A stretch of 41,950 bases of DNA from a virus. Positions 1-8,102 of the stretch are shown piece by piece. Within the stretch, counting starts at the first letter, position 1. The number at the start of each line of letters is the position of its first letter. The position numbers were made by a program, and so were the translations under genes. The stretch is taken from positions 1 to 41,950 of the IMG/VR virus record IMGVR_UViG_3300028735_000396. One strand, given 5' to 3'. Under the pieces are notes generated by a model. The model was not told the origin of the DNA. It did no database searches and saw nothing but the letters and a program-made list of their open reading frames with translations.

Positions 1-833
1 TGGCGCTCAAGATCGTCACGGCCGACGAGCGTCTGGCCGAAGCCAACAACAAGACCACCCTCGCGATCTTCGGACCGAGCGGTGTCGGCAAGACCTCGCT
101 GCTCAAGACGCTGCCCGCGCGCGAGACGCTCTGCATCGATCTCGAAGCGGGCATGAAGTCGGTTCAGGACTGGCCCGGCGACAGTATCCCCGTGCGCACC
201 TTCGCCGACGCGATCGACATCGGCTGCCTCGTGGGCGGCGTCGATCCCGCGGTGCCGCCGGACGGGTTCTTCTCGGAGGCCCACTACCAGCACCTGGCTG
301 CGACCAATCCGGATCTGGTCCGCCTGATCGCCTCCAAGCGGATCATCTTCGTCGACAGCATCACCGACCTGACGCGCCAGGCGATGGCATGGGCGCGGGT
401 GCGGCCGGAGGCCTTCTCGGAGAAGACCGGGAAGCCCGACACGCGCGGCGCCTACGGGCTGCTCGCGCGCGAGGTCATCGGGCTCCTGAAGCATCTGCAG
501 CACGCGCAGGCGAAGACCGTGATCTTCGTCGGCATCCTGGAGAAGGTCACCGACGAGTTCAGCCGCGCCGTCTGGCAGCCGCAGATGGAGGGCGGCAAGG
601 CCGGCCGCGAACTGCCGGGCATCGTCGATCAGGTCATCTCCATGAGCTTCTTCAGCGCCGACGGCGAGGGCTGGCGGCACGAGCCGGAGCGCGGCGAGAC
701 GCGGCGCCTCGTCTGCCGCGCCGGCAATCCGTTCGGCCTTCCCGCCAAGGACCGCTCCGGCCGCCTCGATGTGACCGAGCCGCCGGACCTCGGCGCCCTC
801 CTCTCCAAGATCAACGCGACCACGAAAGGATGA
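1..833 (+). CDS. Sak4-like phage AAA/RecA-type ATPase (5' end cut by one base)
   Basis: Read in frame from base 3, the protein begins just before the window; the first bases 'TG' are probably the end of an ATG, giving about 277 residues. A Walker A motif GPSGVGKTS lies near residues 25-33 and a hydrophobic strand ending in Asp (IIFVDS) near residue 119 looks like Walker B. Small RecA-fold ATPases of this type (Sak4 group) assist single-strand annealing in phage recombination and usually sit beside a ssDNA-binding protein, as the next gene appears to be. The internal ATG at 153 lies beyond Walker A and cannot be the true start. The family call is from motif and context, not a search. Confidence 0.8.
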   Translation, partial: ALKIVTADERLAEANNKTTLAIFGPSGVGKTSLLKTLPARETLCIDLEAGMKSVQDWPGDSIPVRTFADAIDIGCLVGGVDPAVPPDGFFSEAHYQHLAATNPDLVRLIASKRIIFVDSITDLTRQAMAWARVRPEAFSEKTGKPDTRGAYGLLAREVIGLLKHLQHAQAKTVIFVGILEKVTDEFSRAVWQPQMEGGKAGRELPGIVDQVISMSFFSADGEGWRHEPERGETRRLVCRAGNPFGLPAKDRSGRLDVTEPPDLGALLSKINATTKG

Positions 834-838
834 ATCCC

Positions 839-1558
839 ATGACCTTCGACATGAACGACGCCGAGCCGCAGAAGACCGGCGAGCCCATCCCGGACGGCAC
901 CTTCGCCAAGGTGGCGATGGCGATCCGCAAGGGCGGCACGGATGGCCAGGCCGAGATCGATCGCGGCCTGCTCAAGGCATCGAACTCGCCCGGCAGCGAC
1001 GTGCTCATGCTCGACTGCGAGTTCACCGTGACCGATGGCCCGCATGCCCGGCGCAAGTTCTGGCAAATGTTCACCGTCCAGGGCGGCAAGGTGGACGAGC
1101 ATGGCGTCTCGATCGGCTGGAAGATCTCCAAGAGCACCTTCCGCGCCATGATCGACTCGGCGCTCGGCCTCGATCCCGCCGACATGAGCGAGGCGGCGAA
1201 GGCAAAGCGCATCCTGCGCGGTCTCGCCGACCTCAACGGCATCACCTTCGTTGCCAAGATCAAGATCGAGCCCTCCGAGGATCCCCGCTACGGCGACAGC
1301 AACAAGCTCGACCGCGTGATCCTGCCGAGCGAACCGGAATGGCGGAAGGTGATGGACGGCGAGGTCCTGCCTGCGGGCCCGAGCACCCGCGCCCGCCCGA
1401 AGTCACCTGCGCCGGCGGCGCAGCCGGCGTGGAACCAGGCGGCTCCTGCGCAGCCGCCGGCACAGGCCACCGCCGCCCCTGCCTGGGCCAACGCAGGTGC
1501 GTCCACGCAGCCGCAGCCCGCCGGCAAACCCACCGGGCCCGCCTGGCTCAACAGCTGA
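839..1558 (+). CDS. Putative phage ssDNA-binding protein (DUF669-like)
   Basis: A 239-residue protein. The start at 839 is chosen because AAAGGA at 825-830 lies 8 bases upstream; an ATG at 830 overlapping the previous stop is the alternative. Residues 1-165 form a compact domain (KFWQMFTV, SIGWKISKSTFRAMIDSALG) followed by a Pro/Ala/Gln-rich linker and a short end AWLNS. A folded domain, a disordered tail and a short terminal peptide are the usual architecture of single-strand-binding proteins. Position directly after a Sak4-like ATPase supports a role in binding ssDNA for annealing. The DUF669-like label is inference. Confidence 0.65.
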   Translation: MTFDMNDAEPQKTGEPIPDGTFAKVAMAIRKGGTDGQAEIDRGLLKASNSPGSDVLMLDCEFTVTDGPHARRKFWQMFTVQGGKVDEHGVSIGWKISKSTFRAMIDSALGLDPADMSEAAKAKRILRGLADLNGITFVAKIKIEPSEDPRYGDSNKLDRVILPSEPEWRKVMDGEVLPAGPSTRARPKSPAPAAQPAWNQAAPAQPPAQATAAPAWANAGASTQPQPAGKPTGPAWLNS

Positions 1559-1563
1559 CCGCC

Positions 1564-1791
1564 ATGACCGATGACGAGTGGCAGGCGCACGTGACGCGCG
1601 AAGCGGCAAAGGAGGTCGGCAAATGGCTCGAAGGGCGCGGAAGGCTCAAGCAGCCCATCGCCGCCCTCACCATGGCCGACCTCGAGGCCATGGCCTCGAA
1701 TGCGATCTCCCGCTTCATCGTCCTGGCCTCGCAGCGGATCAAGGAGCAGCCCGCCGGCAGCGAGGATCTGACCCGGCTCTTGCTCGGGTAG
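1564..1791 (+). CDS. Small phage protein of unknown function
   Basis: A 75-residue, mostly helical and charged protein starting five bases after the preceding stop. It opens MTDDEWQAHV and contains LKQPIAALTMADLEAMASNA, giving an amphipathic pattern with no obvious catalytic motif. Its place between recombination genes and a zinc-finger-like protein matches small conserved genes in alphaproteobacterial phages. It ends with TAG at 1789-1791, inside the start of the next conserved reading frame, so the two are probably translationally coupled. Function unknown. Confidence 0.7.
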   Translation: MTDDEWQAHVTREAAKEVGKWLEGRGRLKQPIAALTMADLEAMASNAISRFIVLASQRIKEQPAGSEDLTRLLLG

Positions 1792-2156
1792 CGCCCTGCG
1801 CCCTGTGCGGGCGTCAGGCGCGCGGCTTCGGCTACGTCCACCGGCTGCAGTGGGACCGATTTCCGCACCACCGCTTCTGCTCGATGCGCTGCCTCGACGC
1901 CGGTTCGGCCCTCGCGAACAGGAACAACGGAATGATCGACAAGTCCGACATGGAGATCCGCGCGATCAAGGATGCCCGCCACTTCCTGGCCGAGGCGCTG
2001 ACCGAGCTCGGCCTGATGACGCCATTTCATGACCGCAGCGCGGCCGAGATCGACCGCATCATCGAGGCCTACATCGACGGGTTCCAGGAGTCGATGCGCC
2101 GCCAGTCCGAGGATGGGACGCGCAGCGACGACCTCGACGACCCTTTGCCCTTTTGA
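1788..2156 (+). CDS. Zinc-finger-like phage protein, resembles DUF6511; start unresolved
   Basis: The conserved frame begins around PCALCGRQARGFGY and has a CxxC pair (from 1797) followed by FCSMRC, a likely zinc-binding knuckle, then a helical region to DDLDDPLPF. It resembles the DUF6511 proteins of alphaproteobacterial phages. There is no ATG, GTG or TTG at the expected position: the codon at 1788 is GTA, overlapping the upstream TAG as GTAG, where relatives would plausibly have GTG overlapping TGA. An in-frame ATG at 1623 has a strong AAAGGAGG seven bases upstream but would add 55 low-complexity Arg/Ala residues overlapping the previous gene. ATG 1932 would lose the cysteines. Coordinates mark the conserved part. 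Confidence 0.6.
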   Translation, partial: VAPCALCGRQARGFGYVHRLQWDRFPHHRFCSMRCLDAGSALANRNNGMIDKSDMEIRAIKDARHFLAEALTELGLMTPFHDRSAAEIDRIIEAYIDGFQESMRRQSEDGTRSDDLDDPLPF

Positions 2157-2171
2157 CGACGAAGCATTGTC

Positions 2172-2597
2172 ATGACCAACGGAGAGATCTGGCGAGATAT
2201 TCAGAGCCTGCCGGGCGTACTGGCCAGCAGCGAGGGGCGCATCATGCTCGTCCCTTATCGCGGCCTCATGCCCAAGGGCGGTGAACGTCCTTACGGTGGC
2301 ACGCCAACCTTTGGCGTTTGGAACAAGACCGACGGCCGCTTCATCGTCACCATCGGTAATCGCACCTATAAAGTCGCCCGTCTCGTCGCCGAAGCGTTCC
2401 ACGGGCCGCCGCCATTCGATGGCGCGGTCGTCATGCACCTCGATGAGAACGCCGCCAACAACCGGGCCAGCAATCTCCGCTGGGGCAGCCAGAAAGAGAA
2501 CCTGAACACCCCTGGCTTCCTTGAATACTGTCGAGCACGCACGGGCGACAACAGCCCGGTCGCAAAAGCGCGCCGGAACACGGGGCGCGCGCGATGA
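2172..2597 (+). CDS. HNH homing-type endonuclease
   Basis: A 141-residue protein with a NUMOD4/HNH_3-like layout: an N-terminal WRDIQSLPGVLASSEGRI segment, then KVARLVAEAFHG and the nuclease core MHLDENAANNRASNLRWG with His89, Asn96/97 and Asn101. Such free-standing HNH enzymes cut specific DNA and spread by homing. It sits between small phage genes and the PD-(D/E)XK nuclease; its last four bases overlap that gene (ATGA). No strong Shine-Dalgarno precedes ATG 2172. A moron or homing intruder is likely, though a packaging-type HNH role cannot be excluded from sequence alone. Confidence 0.85.
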   Translation: MTNGEIWRDIQSLPGVLASSEGRIMLVPYRGLMPKGGERPYGGTPTFGVWNKTDGRFIVTIGNRTYKVARLVAEAFHGPPPFDGAVVMHLDENAANNRASNLRWGSQKENLNTPGFLEYCRARTGDNSPVAKARRNTGRAR

Positions 2598-3361
2598 TCC
2601 TGGACCTGAATCACGGCTCGGGCGCCGTCTATGGCGGCACCATCACCGACAGGACAGCGGCCCGCATCAATGCGCTCATCGACGGCGCCCTCGTCGAGCG
2701 CCATCGCCGGCAGCCACCGCGCGACTATCTCGGCGGAAGCCGCATCGGCGAGCCCTGTGCGCGCCGCCTCGTCTATGAGATCAGCCATGCGCCGCCGGAC
2801 GAGGGCCGCGAGTTCGACGGCGGCATGCTGCGCATCTTCGAGGCCGGTCACTGCTTCGAGGCGCTGTCGATCGGCTGGCTGCGCGCCGCCGGCTACGATC
2901 TTTGGACAGAGCGCCGTGATGGCGGCCAGTTCGGCTTCCGGGCCGCCGGCGGAAGGCTGCGCGGCCATATCGACGGCGTCATCGTTGGCGGGCCCGACAT
3001 CGGCATCGCCTGGCCGGCTCTCTGGGAGCACAAGGCGCTCAACGCCAAATCCTGGAACGACCTGGTCAAGCGGGGCCTCAAGGTCTCGAAGCCGATCTAC
3101 TTCGCCCAGGTCCAGCTCTACATGGCCTACATGGAGCTCCCGGTCGCGCTCTTCACCGCGATCAACAAGGACACCCAGGCGCTCTATCACGAAGCCGTCG
3201 CGTTCGATCCAGCGCAGGCCCAGGCGCTTTCCGACAAGGCGGTCGAGATCATCCGCGCGGCAGAAGCCGGGGAGCTGCCGCCGCGCATCGCCTCAGCATC
3301 CGACTTCCACCTCTGCCGCCTATGTCCTTATCAGCGGCGCTGCTGGGAGGGCGCGCCATGA
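2594..3361 (+). CDS. PD-(D/E)XK nuclease with four-cysteine (Cas4/AddB-like) cluster
   Basis: A 255-residue nuclease of the RecB/Cas4 type. The active site is visible as GHIDGVI (Asp127), WEHKAL (Glu145, Lys147) and the downstream QVQLYM helix. One cysteine lies early (Cys55 in GEPCARRL) and three at the C terminus (CRLCPYQRRC; Cys241, 244, 250), the arrangement that binds a 4Fe-4S cluster in Cas4, AddB and related exonucleases. It probably resects DNA ends for the annealing proteins upstream. The stop overlaps the helicase start (ATGA at 3358), so the two are coupled. The iron-sulfur cluster is inferred from cysteine spacing. Confidence 0.87.
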   Translation: MILDLNHGSGAVYGGTITDRTAARINALIDGALVERHRRQPPRDYLGGSRIGEPCARRLVYEISHAPPDEGREFDGGMLRIFEAGHCFEALSIGWLRAAGYDLWTERRDGGQFGFRAAGGRLRGHIDGVIVGGPDIGIAWPALWEHKALNAKSWNDLVKRGLKVSKPIYFAQVQLYMAYMELPVALFTAINKDTQALYHEAVAFDPAQAQALSDKAVEIIRAAEAGELPPRIASASDFHLCRLCPYQRRCWEGAP

Positions 3362-4632
3362 CCTTCACGCCCTCCGCGCTCCAGGCGAAGGCCATCGAGG
3401 CGATCAAAGACTGGTTCACGAACCGCACGGCGGAGAACCAGGTGTTCCGGGTCTTCGGCTATGCAGGGACCGGAAAGACGACGATCACCAAGCACGCGAT
3501 CGCCGAGCTGGGATTGGACGAGGGCGTCCTCTACGCCGCCTTCACCGGCAAGGCGGCGTTGGTCATGACCCGCAAGGGCACGCCGGCCTCGACCATCCAT
3601 TCGCTGATCTACCGCGTCTCCGAGGCGACCCCGGCCGAGATCGAGCGGATCAAGCAGGAGATCGCCGATCTCAAGGCGAAGCTGCCGGCCATGGGCACCG
3701 CTGAGCGCCTGTTTGCGGACTCGCACCTGCGCTCGCTCGAGCTCCGCCTTGCCGACATCCACAAGCCGCGCTTCGTGCTCAACGAGCAGTCGGCCCTGCG
3801 CGACGCCAAGCTCCTGGTGCTCGATGAAGTATCGATGGTGGGGGACGACATGGCGCGCGATCTCCTTGCCTTCGGCAAGCCTGTCCTCGTACTCGGCGAT
3901 CCCGGCCAGCTCCCGCCGGTCAAGGGCGAAGGCGCCTTCACCAAGGATGCGCCTGACGTCCTGCTCACCGAGGTGCACCGGCAGGCAGGCGATAGCGCCA
4001 TTATCCGCTTGGCCACGCTCGCGCGCGAAGGCAAGCCGATCCCCTACGGCGAGCACGATGCCTTCGTGTGGAAGATGCCCAGGCACGACATCGCGCCCGA
4101 GCAGATGCTGCGCGGCGGCCAAGTCATCTGTGGCAGGAACGCGACCCGCATCCAGCTCAACCTTGCCATGAAGCGCGCGGCCGGCTTCGAGGGCGTCTAT
4201 CCCATTGGGCGCGGCGAGAAGATCATCTGCCTCAAGAACCGCAACGATCTCGGCCTCGTCAACGGCATGTTCCTCGACCTCACCGAGATCGAGGACGAGG
4301 ACGAACTCTCCTTCACCGCGGTCATCGATACCGAGGATAGGGAGAAGATCGGCGGCGCCAACGGCACGCGCGAGCGCTTCCGCATCTACAAGGGGCATTT
4401 CGACGAGCACGTCGCGCCCGACCGTGAGCGCGAGCGGCGCGATCACTGGAAGAAGAAGACGTTGATCGAGGCGGTGTGGGGCTGGGCCATCACCTGCCAC
4501 AAGTCCCAGGGCTCGCAATGGGAGAATGTGATCGTCTTCGACGACGGTCTCGCGCGCACCGCCGAGGACCGCGCCCGATGGCTCTACACCGCCATCACCC
4601 GCGCCGAGCGCGGCCTCGTGATCCTCGATTGA
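3358..4632 (+). CDS. RecD/Dda-type SF1 DNA helicase
   Basis: A 424-residue ATPase with the superfamily 1 motif series: Walker A GYAGTGKTT near residue 34, Walker B LLVLDEVSMVG near residue 153, motif III LVLGDPGQLPPV, motif V TCHKSQGSQWENV and motif VI YTAITRAERGL at the C terminus. This spacing is that of RecD2/Dda-like 5'-to-3' helicases. It should unwind DNA during replication or recombination. The start is ATG 3358 overlapping the nuclease stop; the upstream ATG at 3322 lies well inside the nuclease gene. A helicase next to a Cas4-like nuclease suggests joint end processing (inference). Confidence 0.92.
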   Translation: MTFTPSALQAKAIEAIKDWFTNRTAENQVFRVFGYAGTGKTTITKHAIAELGLDEGVLYAAFTGKAALVMTRKGTPASTIHSLIYRVSEATPAEIERIKQEIADLKAKLPAMGTAERLFADSHLRSLELRLADIHKPRFVLNEQSALRDAKLLVLDEVSMVGDDMARDLLAFGKPVLVLGDPGQLPPVKGEGAFTKDAPDVLLTEVHRQAGDSAIIRLATLAREGKPIPYGEHDAFVWKMPRHDIAPEQMLRGGQVICGRNATRIQLNLAMKRAAGFEGVYPIGRGEKIICLKNRNDLGLVNGMFLDLTEIEDEDELSFTAVIDTEDREKIGGANGTRERFRIYKGHFDEHVAPDRERERRDHWKKKTLIEAVWGWAITCHKSQGSQWENVIVFDDGLARTAEDRARWLYTAITRAERGLVILD

Positions 4633-4641
4633 GGCGCGCGC

Positions 4642-7530
4642 ATGATCGATCTCAACGACGCGAGCGCTCCTCCGCCCCGCTTCGATCTCGATGCGATCGC
4701 CGCGCGCCTGCGGGACAGCGCGGCGATCTGGGTTCCGCAGCACTTCCCGAACGGGAGACGTGAAGGCGATGAATGGCGGCTCGCCAACATCCGCGGCGAC
4801 GCCCCGCGCAAGAACGGCTCCTGCGTCATCGCGCTTAAGGGCGAGCGCGCCGGGGACTGGATCGACTTCGACGGCGGCGATGGCGGCGGGCCGCTCGGCA
4901 CGCTTGCCGAGGCGACCGGCTATGTCGGGCACCAGCTGTTCGCCTATGCGGCCGAGCTGGCGGGAGAAGTCCCATCTGCGGCACGCCCGAGAAAGAAGGC
5001 TCCGCGCCAATCATCCGACGACGTGGCACGCGAGATCGCCTTCATCCTGTCGGGCGCACGGCCGATCGCCGGCACGCATGCGGCAGCATATCTCGCCGCC
5101 CGCGGGCTCGCGCTGCCGGCGTCGCCCGATCTTCTCTTTCATGACGATCTGACCCATTGGGAGGCGAAGCGCGGCTATCCCGGCATGGTCGCCGTCGTGC
5201 GCGACGCGGGCGGTGCGCAGGTCGCGCTTCACCGCACCTATCTCGATCCCGAGAAGCCCGCCAAGGCCGATGTTTCGCCTGCGCGCAAGACGCTCGGGCC
5301 GGTGGGCGGCGGCGCGGTGCGGCTGGCCGAGCCGCACGACGACCTCATCGCCCTGACGGAGGGCATCGAGACGGCACTCGCGGTGATGTCCGCATGCCCG
5401 GATCTGCCGGCCTGGGCGACGCTGTCCGCCTCCGGCATGGAGGGCCTTGTCCTGCCGCCCGGCATCGCGTGTGTCGTGCTGCTCGCCGACCATGACGAGG
5501 CTGGGCGCCGTGCCGCCGAGACAGCCGCCGCGAAGCTTGCGATGGAGGGTCGTCAGGTCTCCATCGCGCTGCCGCCGCGCGACGGCGACGACTTCAACGA
5601 CCTGCTCCTGCGCGACGGTCCGGAGGCGGTGAGGGCTGCCATCGATGCCGCCGTGGCATGGAGCGTAGACGGTGCCCAGCCGGCCGGCGACATGGGCACC
5701 CAACAGCTCGAAGTGGATCCCGTCATCGGCGCCACCGCGCCCGAACCCGACGAGGTGGCGCGCACCGCCGCGACCTATCCGCTGCCCTTCATCGAGGGCG
5801 TCGAGCTGCGCTACTTCCGCACCCGCAAGGGAGATGTCCTCGTCCACCGCAATGCCGGCAAGGACAAGGACGGGCATACCATCTGGCGCGTGGTCGCGAG
5901 CCCCTTCGGCATCCCCGCCCGGCTGCGCTATCTCGACCAGGAGGGCACCTACGGCCTGCGCCTGCTTGTCCGCGACATGCAGGGCGAGCCGCGCGCCGTC
6001 GACTTTCCGCGCGCTGGCCTTGCCCGCCAGGGTGCGCAGGAGATCCGCTCCGCTCTCTTCGCCGCGGGCCTGCGGAGCTATGGCGATGGCGACCAGGTCG
6101 CGCTGGCGGTCCTCAAAGCCGCCGATCCGCGGGATGAGATCCTCGTCGTCAGCCGGCCCGGCTGGCACCGGCTCGATGGCTGCGACCATCCTGTCTTCGT
6201 GACGCCGGCGGGCCGGGCGATCGGCGATGCGCCCGCCTCCACGCTGGAGCTGGTCGCCAACGCCCGCTACGACACCGTGCGTGGCAGCCTCGATGGCTGG
6301 AAGGCCGCGGCGGCTGCCGCGGCGTCCGTGAAGGGCTGTCCGCACTTCCTCCTCGGCGTGCTCGCCGGATTCTGTGGTGTCGTGCAGTCGCTCGCCGGTC
6401 TCGACAGCTGCGGCATCAATCTCTCCGGCCTCTCGTCGAGCGGCAAGACCACTGCCCAGCGCCTCGCCGTCTCGGCCTGGACCTCGACTGCCATCGGCGC
6501 CGGGCTCCTGCAGTCGATGCGCTCGACCGAGAACGCCATCGAGGTCTTCGCCCAGGCGGCGAGCGGCACAGTCCTCGCCCTCGACGAGCTCGCCCACGCC
6601 GACGGCCGGGCCATCGCCAAGCTCATCTACGCCATCGCCGGCGGCCAGGGAAAGGCGCGCATGACCGCGGGCGCCATGCTCAAGCAGCGCTATGCCTGGT
6701 CGACCTACGCGCTGCTCTCCAGCGAGTGCTCGCTGGAGGAGAAGGTGCGCGCCGACGGTGCGTCCTGGATCGCCGGCATGGCGGTACGCATCCTCGATGT
6801 CGACGTGACGGAGGTGGACCGCTCGGTGCCGGCGGCCAGGCTCAAGGCGATCGCCGACGCCGAGAGCCATTGCGGCCATGCCGGCCCTGCCTTCGTCGAG
6901 CGGCTGGTCGCGGCCAGGCTGCACCATGCGCCCGACGCGCTGCGCGACCGCATTCTCGAACAGGCGCGCGAGCTTGCAGGCGACCGTGCCGATTCCGCGC
7001 GGCTCAGAGCGGCGACCTGCCTTGCTCTCCCGCTCGTCGCTGGCAGGCTCGCCCAGGACTTCGATCTGCTGCCTTGGTCGCTCGACATCGAAGCGCCGGT
7101 CCGCTGGGCCTGGGAGCGCTTCGAGAAGTCCTCCGATGCCGAGGCGCTCACCCCCGACGAGCAGGGCATCGCGAGCCTGCGCGCCTGGATCGCGGAACGC
7201 TGGGACGTCACCATCAAATCCGTCGACATCGGCGTCGAGAGCTTCGACCGCAAGCTCAACAACCGGGAGGCCGTCGCCTGGTACGACGACGCGGCCATCT
7301 ATGTGCCCGCCCAGCGCCTGCGCGAAGCTGCGGGCGAAACGCTGAAGACCCAGCAGATCGTCAAGGCGCTCGCAGACCGGGACCTCCTCGCCATGCGCCA
7401 GGATCAGCGGCGCGCCACCGTGCGGTGGGTTCCGAAGATCGGCCGCATCGATGCCTATGCGCTCAAGCGCTCCGAGTTCGGCCGCCGCTCGGCCTGGACC
7501 GACCACGGAATGCAGGAGGACGAGGCATGA
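4642..7530 (+). CDS. Primase-helicase fusion: Toprim domain plus DUF927-like ATPase
   Basis: A 962-residue replication protein. The N-terminal third has a Toprim core: TEGIETALAV with the conserved Glu near residue 239 and LLADHDEAG with the DxD near residues 282-284, followed by DGDDFNDLLL. The second half has a Walker A motif LSSSGKTTAQRL near residue 598 and ALDELAHADG as Walker B, in a DUF927-like helicase context. No canonical CHC2 zinc finger is visible before the Toprim domain. It probably synthesises primers and unwinds DNA at the phage origin. It starts nine bases after the helicase stop, and the repeat field at 7559-7924 lies immediately downstream. Confidence 0.9.
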   Translation: MIDLNDASAPPPRFDLDAIAARLRDSAAIWVPQHFPNGRREGDEWRLANIRGDAPRKNGSCVIALKGERAGDWIDFDGGDGGGPLGTLAEATGYVGHQLFAYAAELAGEVPSAARPRKKAPRQSSDDVAREIAFILSGARPIAGTHAAAYLAARGLALPASPDLLFHDDLTHWEAKRGYPGMVAVVRDAGGAQVALHRTYLDPEKPAKADVSPARKTLGPVGGGAVRLAEPHDDLIALTEGIETALAVMSACPDLPAWATLSASGMEGLVLPPGIACVVLLADHDEAGRRAAETAAAKLAMEGRQVSIALPPRDGDDFNDLLLRDGPEAVRAAIDAAVAWSVDGAQPAGDMGTQQLEVDPVIGATAPEPDEVARTAATYPLPFIEGVELRYFRTRKGDVLVHRNAGKDKDGHTIWRVVASPFGIPARLRYLDQEGTYGLRLLVRDMQGEPRAVDFPRAGLARQGAQEIRSALFAAGLRSYGDGDQVALAVLKAADPRDEILVVSRPGWHRLDGCDHPVFVTPAGRAIGDAPASTLELVANARYDTVRGSLDGWKAAAAAAASVKGCPHFLLGVLAGFCGVVQSLAGLDSCGINLSGLSSSGKTTAQRLAVSAWTSTAIGAGLLQSMRSTENAIEVFAQAASGTVLALDELAHADGRAIAKLIYAIAGGQGKARMTAGAMLKQRYAWSTYALLSSECSLEEKVRADGASWIAGMAVRILDVDVTEVDRSVPAARLKAIADAESHCGHAGPAFVERLVAARLHHAPDALRDRILEQARELAGDRADSARLRAATCLALPLVAGRLAQDFDLLPWSLDIEAPVRWAWERFEKSSDAEALTPDEQGIASLRAWIAERWDVTIKSVDIGVESFDRKLNNREAVAWYDDAAIYVPAQRLREAAGETLKTQQIVKALADRDLLAMRQDQRRATVRWVPKIGRIDAYALKRSEFGRRSAWTDHGMQEDEA

Positions 7531-8012
7531 CGGCGCGCGCCCATCCGTGCACGCGCGTTGTGGCAAGTGTGGCACCTGTGGCCACGCATGGGCGTGTGGC
7601 CATTGTGGCACCTGTGGCCACTCCAGCCGCGCCGGGCGCCCGAGCAGGCATTCCAGTGGCCACACTTGCCACACGGCAAATCGCTGTGGCCACTGCTAAC
7701 GCATTGATGAACAAGGGTAGTTGCCACACTTTCCACCGTGGCCACAGCCGAGGGACAAATATAGGGAGTCCTTGTCCCTTCCGTTCGTGGGGAGAGACGC
7801 GGAGGGGTCGCGCGTCAATTTTATCTTTGAGAAGTGGAAAGTGTGGCAACTGTGGCCACTCGCCTTTCTCTTCAAGGGTTTATCAGTGGCCACATGAAAT
7901 TCCGATGTGGCAACTGTGGCCACTGGCGAAGATCGCCCGCCCGACGCTGACCCTTGTGGCGACGAGCGCCCCGCCACGGCAACGCGTCCGCGATCCTCCT
8001 GCCGATCGGTGA
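7527..8012 (+). CDS. Doubtful ORF spanning the TGTGGC repeat field
   Basis: An open frame of 161 codons starts at ATG 7527, overlapping the primase stop (ATGA). The translation is rich in Val-Ala-Thr/Pro triplets (VASVAPVATHGRVAIVAPVA) because the 9-base repeat equals three codons. I recall Val-Ala-Thr-rich small proteins annotated after primase-like genes in other proteobacterial elements, but the repeats later lose 9-base phase, occur on both strands and read as Cys-Gly-rich peptide in another frame. The ORF may therefore be incidental to a DNA-level function. Reported because the stretch is otherwise geneless. Confidence 0.25.
   Translation: MTARAHPCTRVVASVAPVATHGRVAIVAPVATPAAPGARAGIPVATLATRQIAVATANALMNKGSCHTFHRGHSRGTNIGSPCPFRSWGETRRGRASILSLRSGKCGNCGHSPFSSRVYQWPHEIPMWQLWPLAKIARPTLTLVATSAPPRQRVRDPPADR
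7559..7924. repeat. TGTGGC / GTGGCCAC repeat field after the primase-helicase gene
   Basis: Eight perfect copies of the 8-base palindrome GTGGCCAC start at 7578, 7614, 7656, 7686, 7738, 7852, 7886 and 7916. Related half-sites TGTGGCAA, TGTGGCAC or the reverse TTGCCACA occur at 7559, 7568, 7604, 7666, 7721, 7842 and 7906. From 7559 to 7621 the units fall in an exact 9-base rhythm. The 19-mer TGTGGCAACTGTGGCCACT occurs twice (7842-7860 and 7906-7924). AT-richer patches lie between (around 7815-7830). Candidate replication origin iterons or multi-site operator. Confidence 0.8.
7751..7779. other. Hairpin inside the repeat field
   Basis: Arms AGGGACAA (7751-7758) and TTGTCCCT (7772-7779) are perfectly complementary around a 13-base loop. 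No T-tract follows, so it is not an obvious intrinsic terminator; it may be a structural element of the surrounding repeat region. Confidence 0.45.
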
Positions 8013-8102
8013 TCCCGAGCCAAGCGGACGACGACGGCCAGCTCCGCCAAGAACCAGACCGTCGCCGTCCTGACCATAACGATCCCGATCACGGAGACCA
8101 TC

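Noticed and set aside
389-838. N-terminal extension of the ssDNA-binding candidate
   Set aside because: The extension is an Arg-rich shadow of the Sak4-like gene and AAAGGA supports ATG 839.
1564-2156. Programmed -1 frameshift joining the 75-residue protein to the zinc-finger-like frame
   Set aside because: The relative frames would fit, but no X XXY YYZ slippery heptamer is present near 1789.
5011-7674. Leftward 887-codon open frame opposite the primase-helicase
   Set aside because: It mirrors the codon pattern of the gene on the other strand, has no recognised motifs and is a common artefact of high GC.
7559-7924. CRISPR array
   Set aside because: Repeats are 8-9 bases, too short, spaced irregularly and in both orientations, with no unique equal-length spacers.
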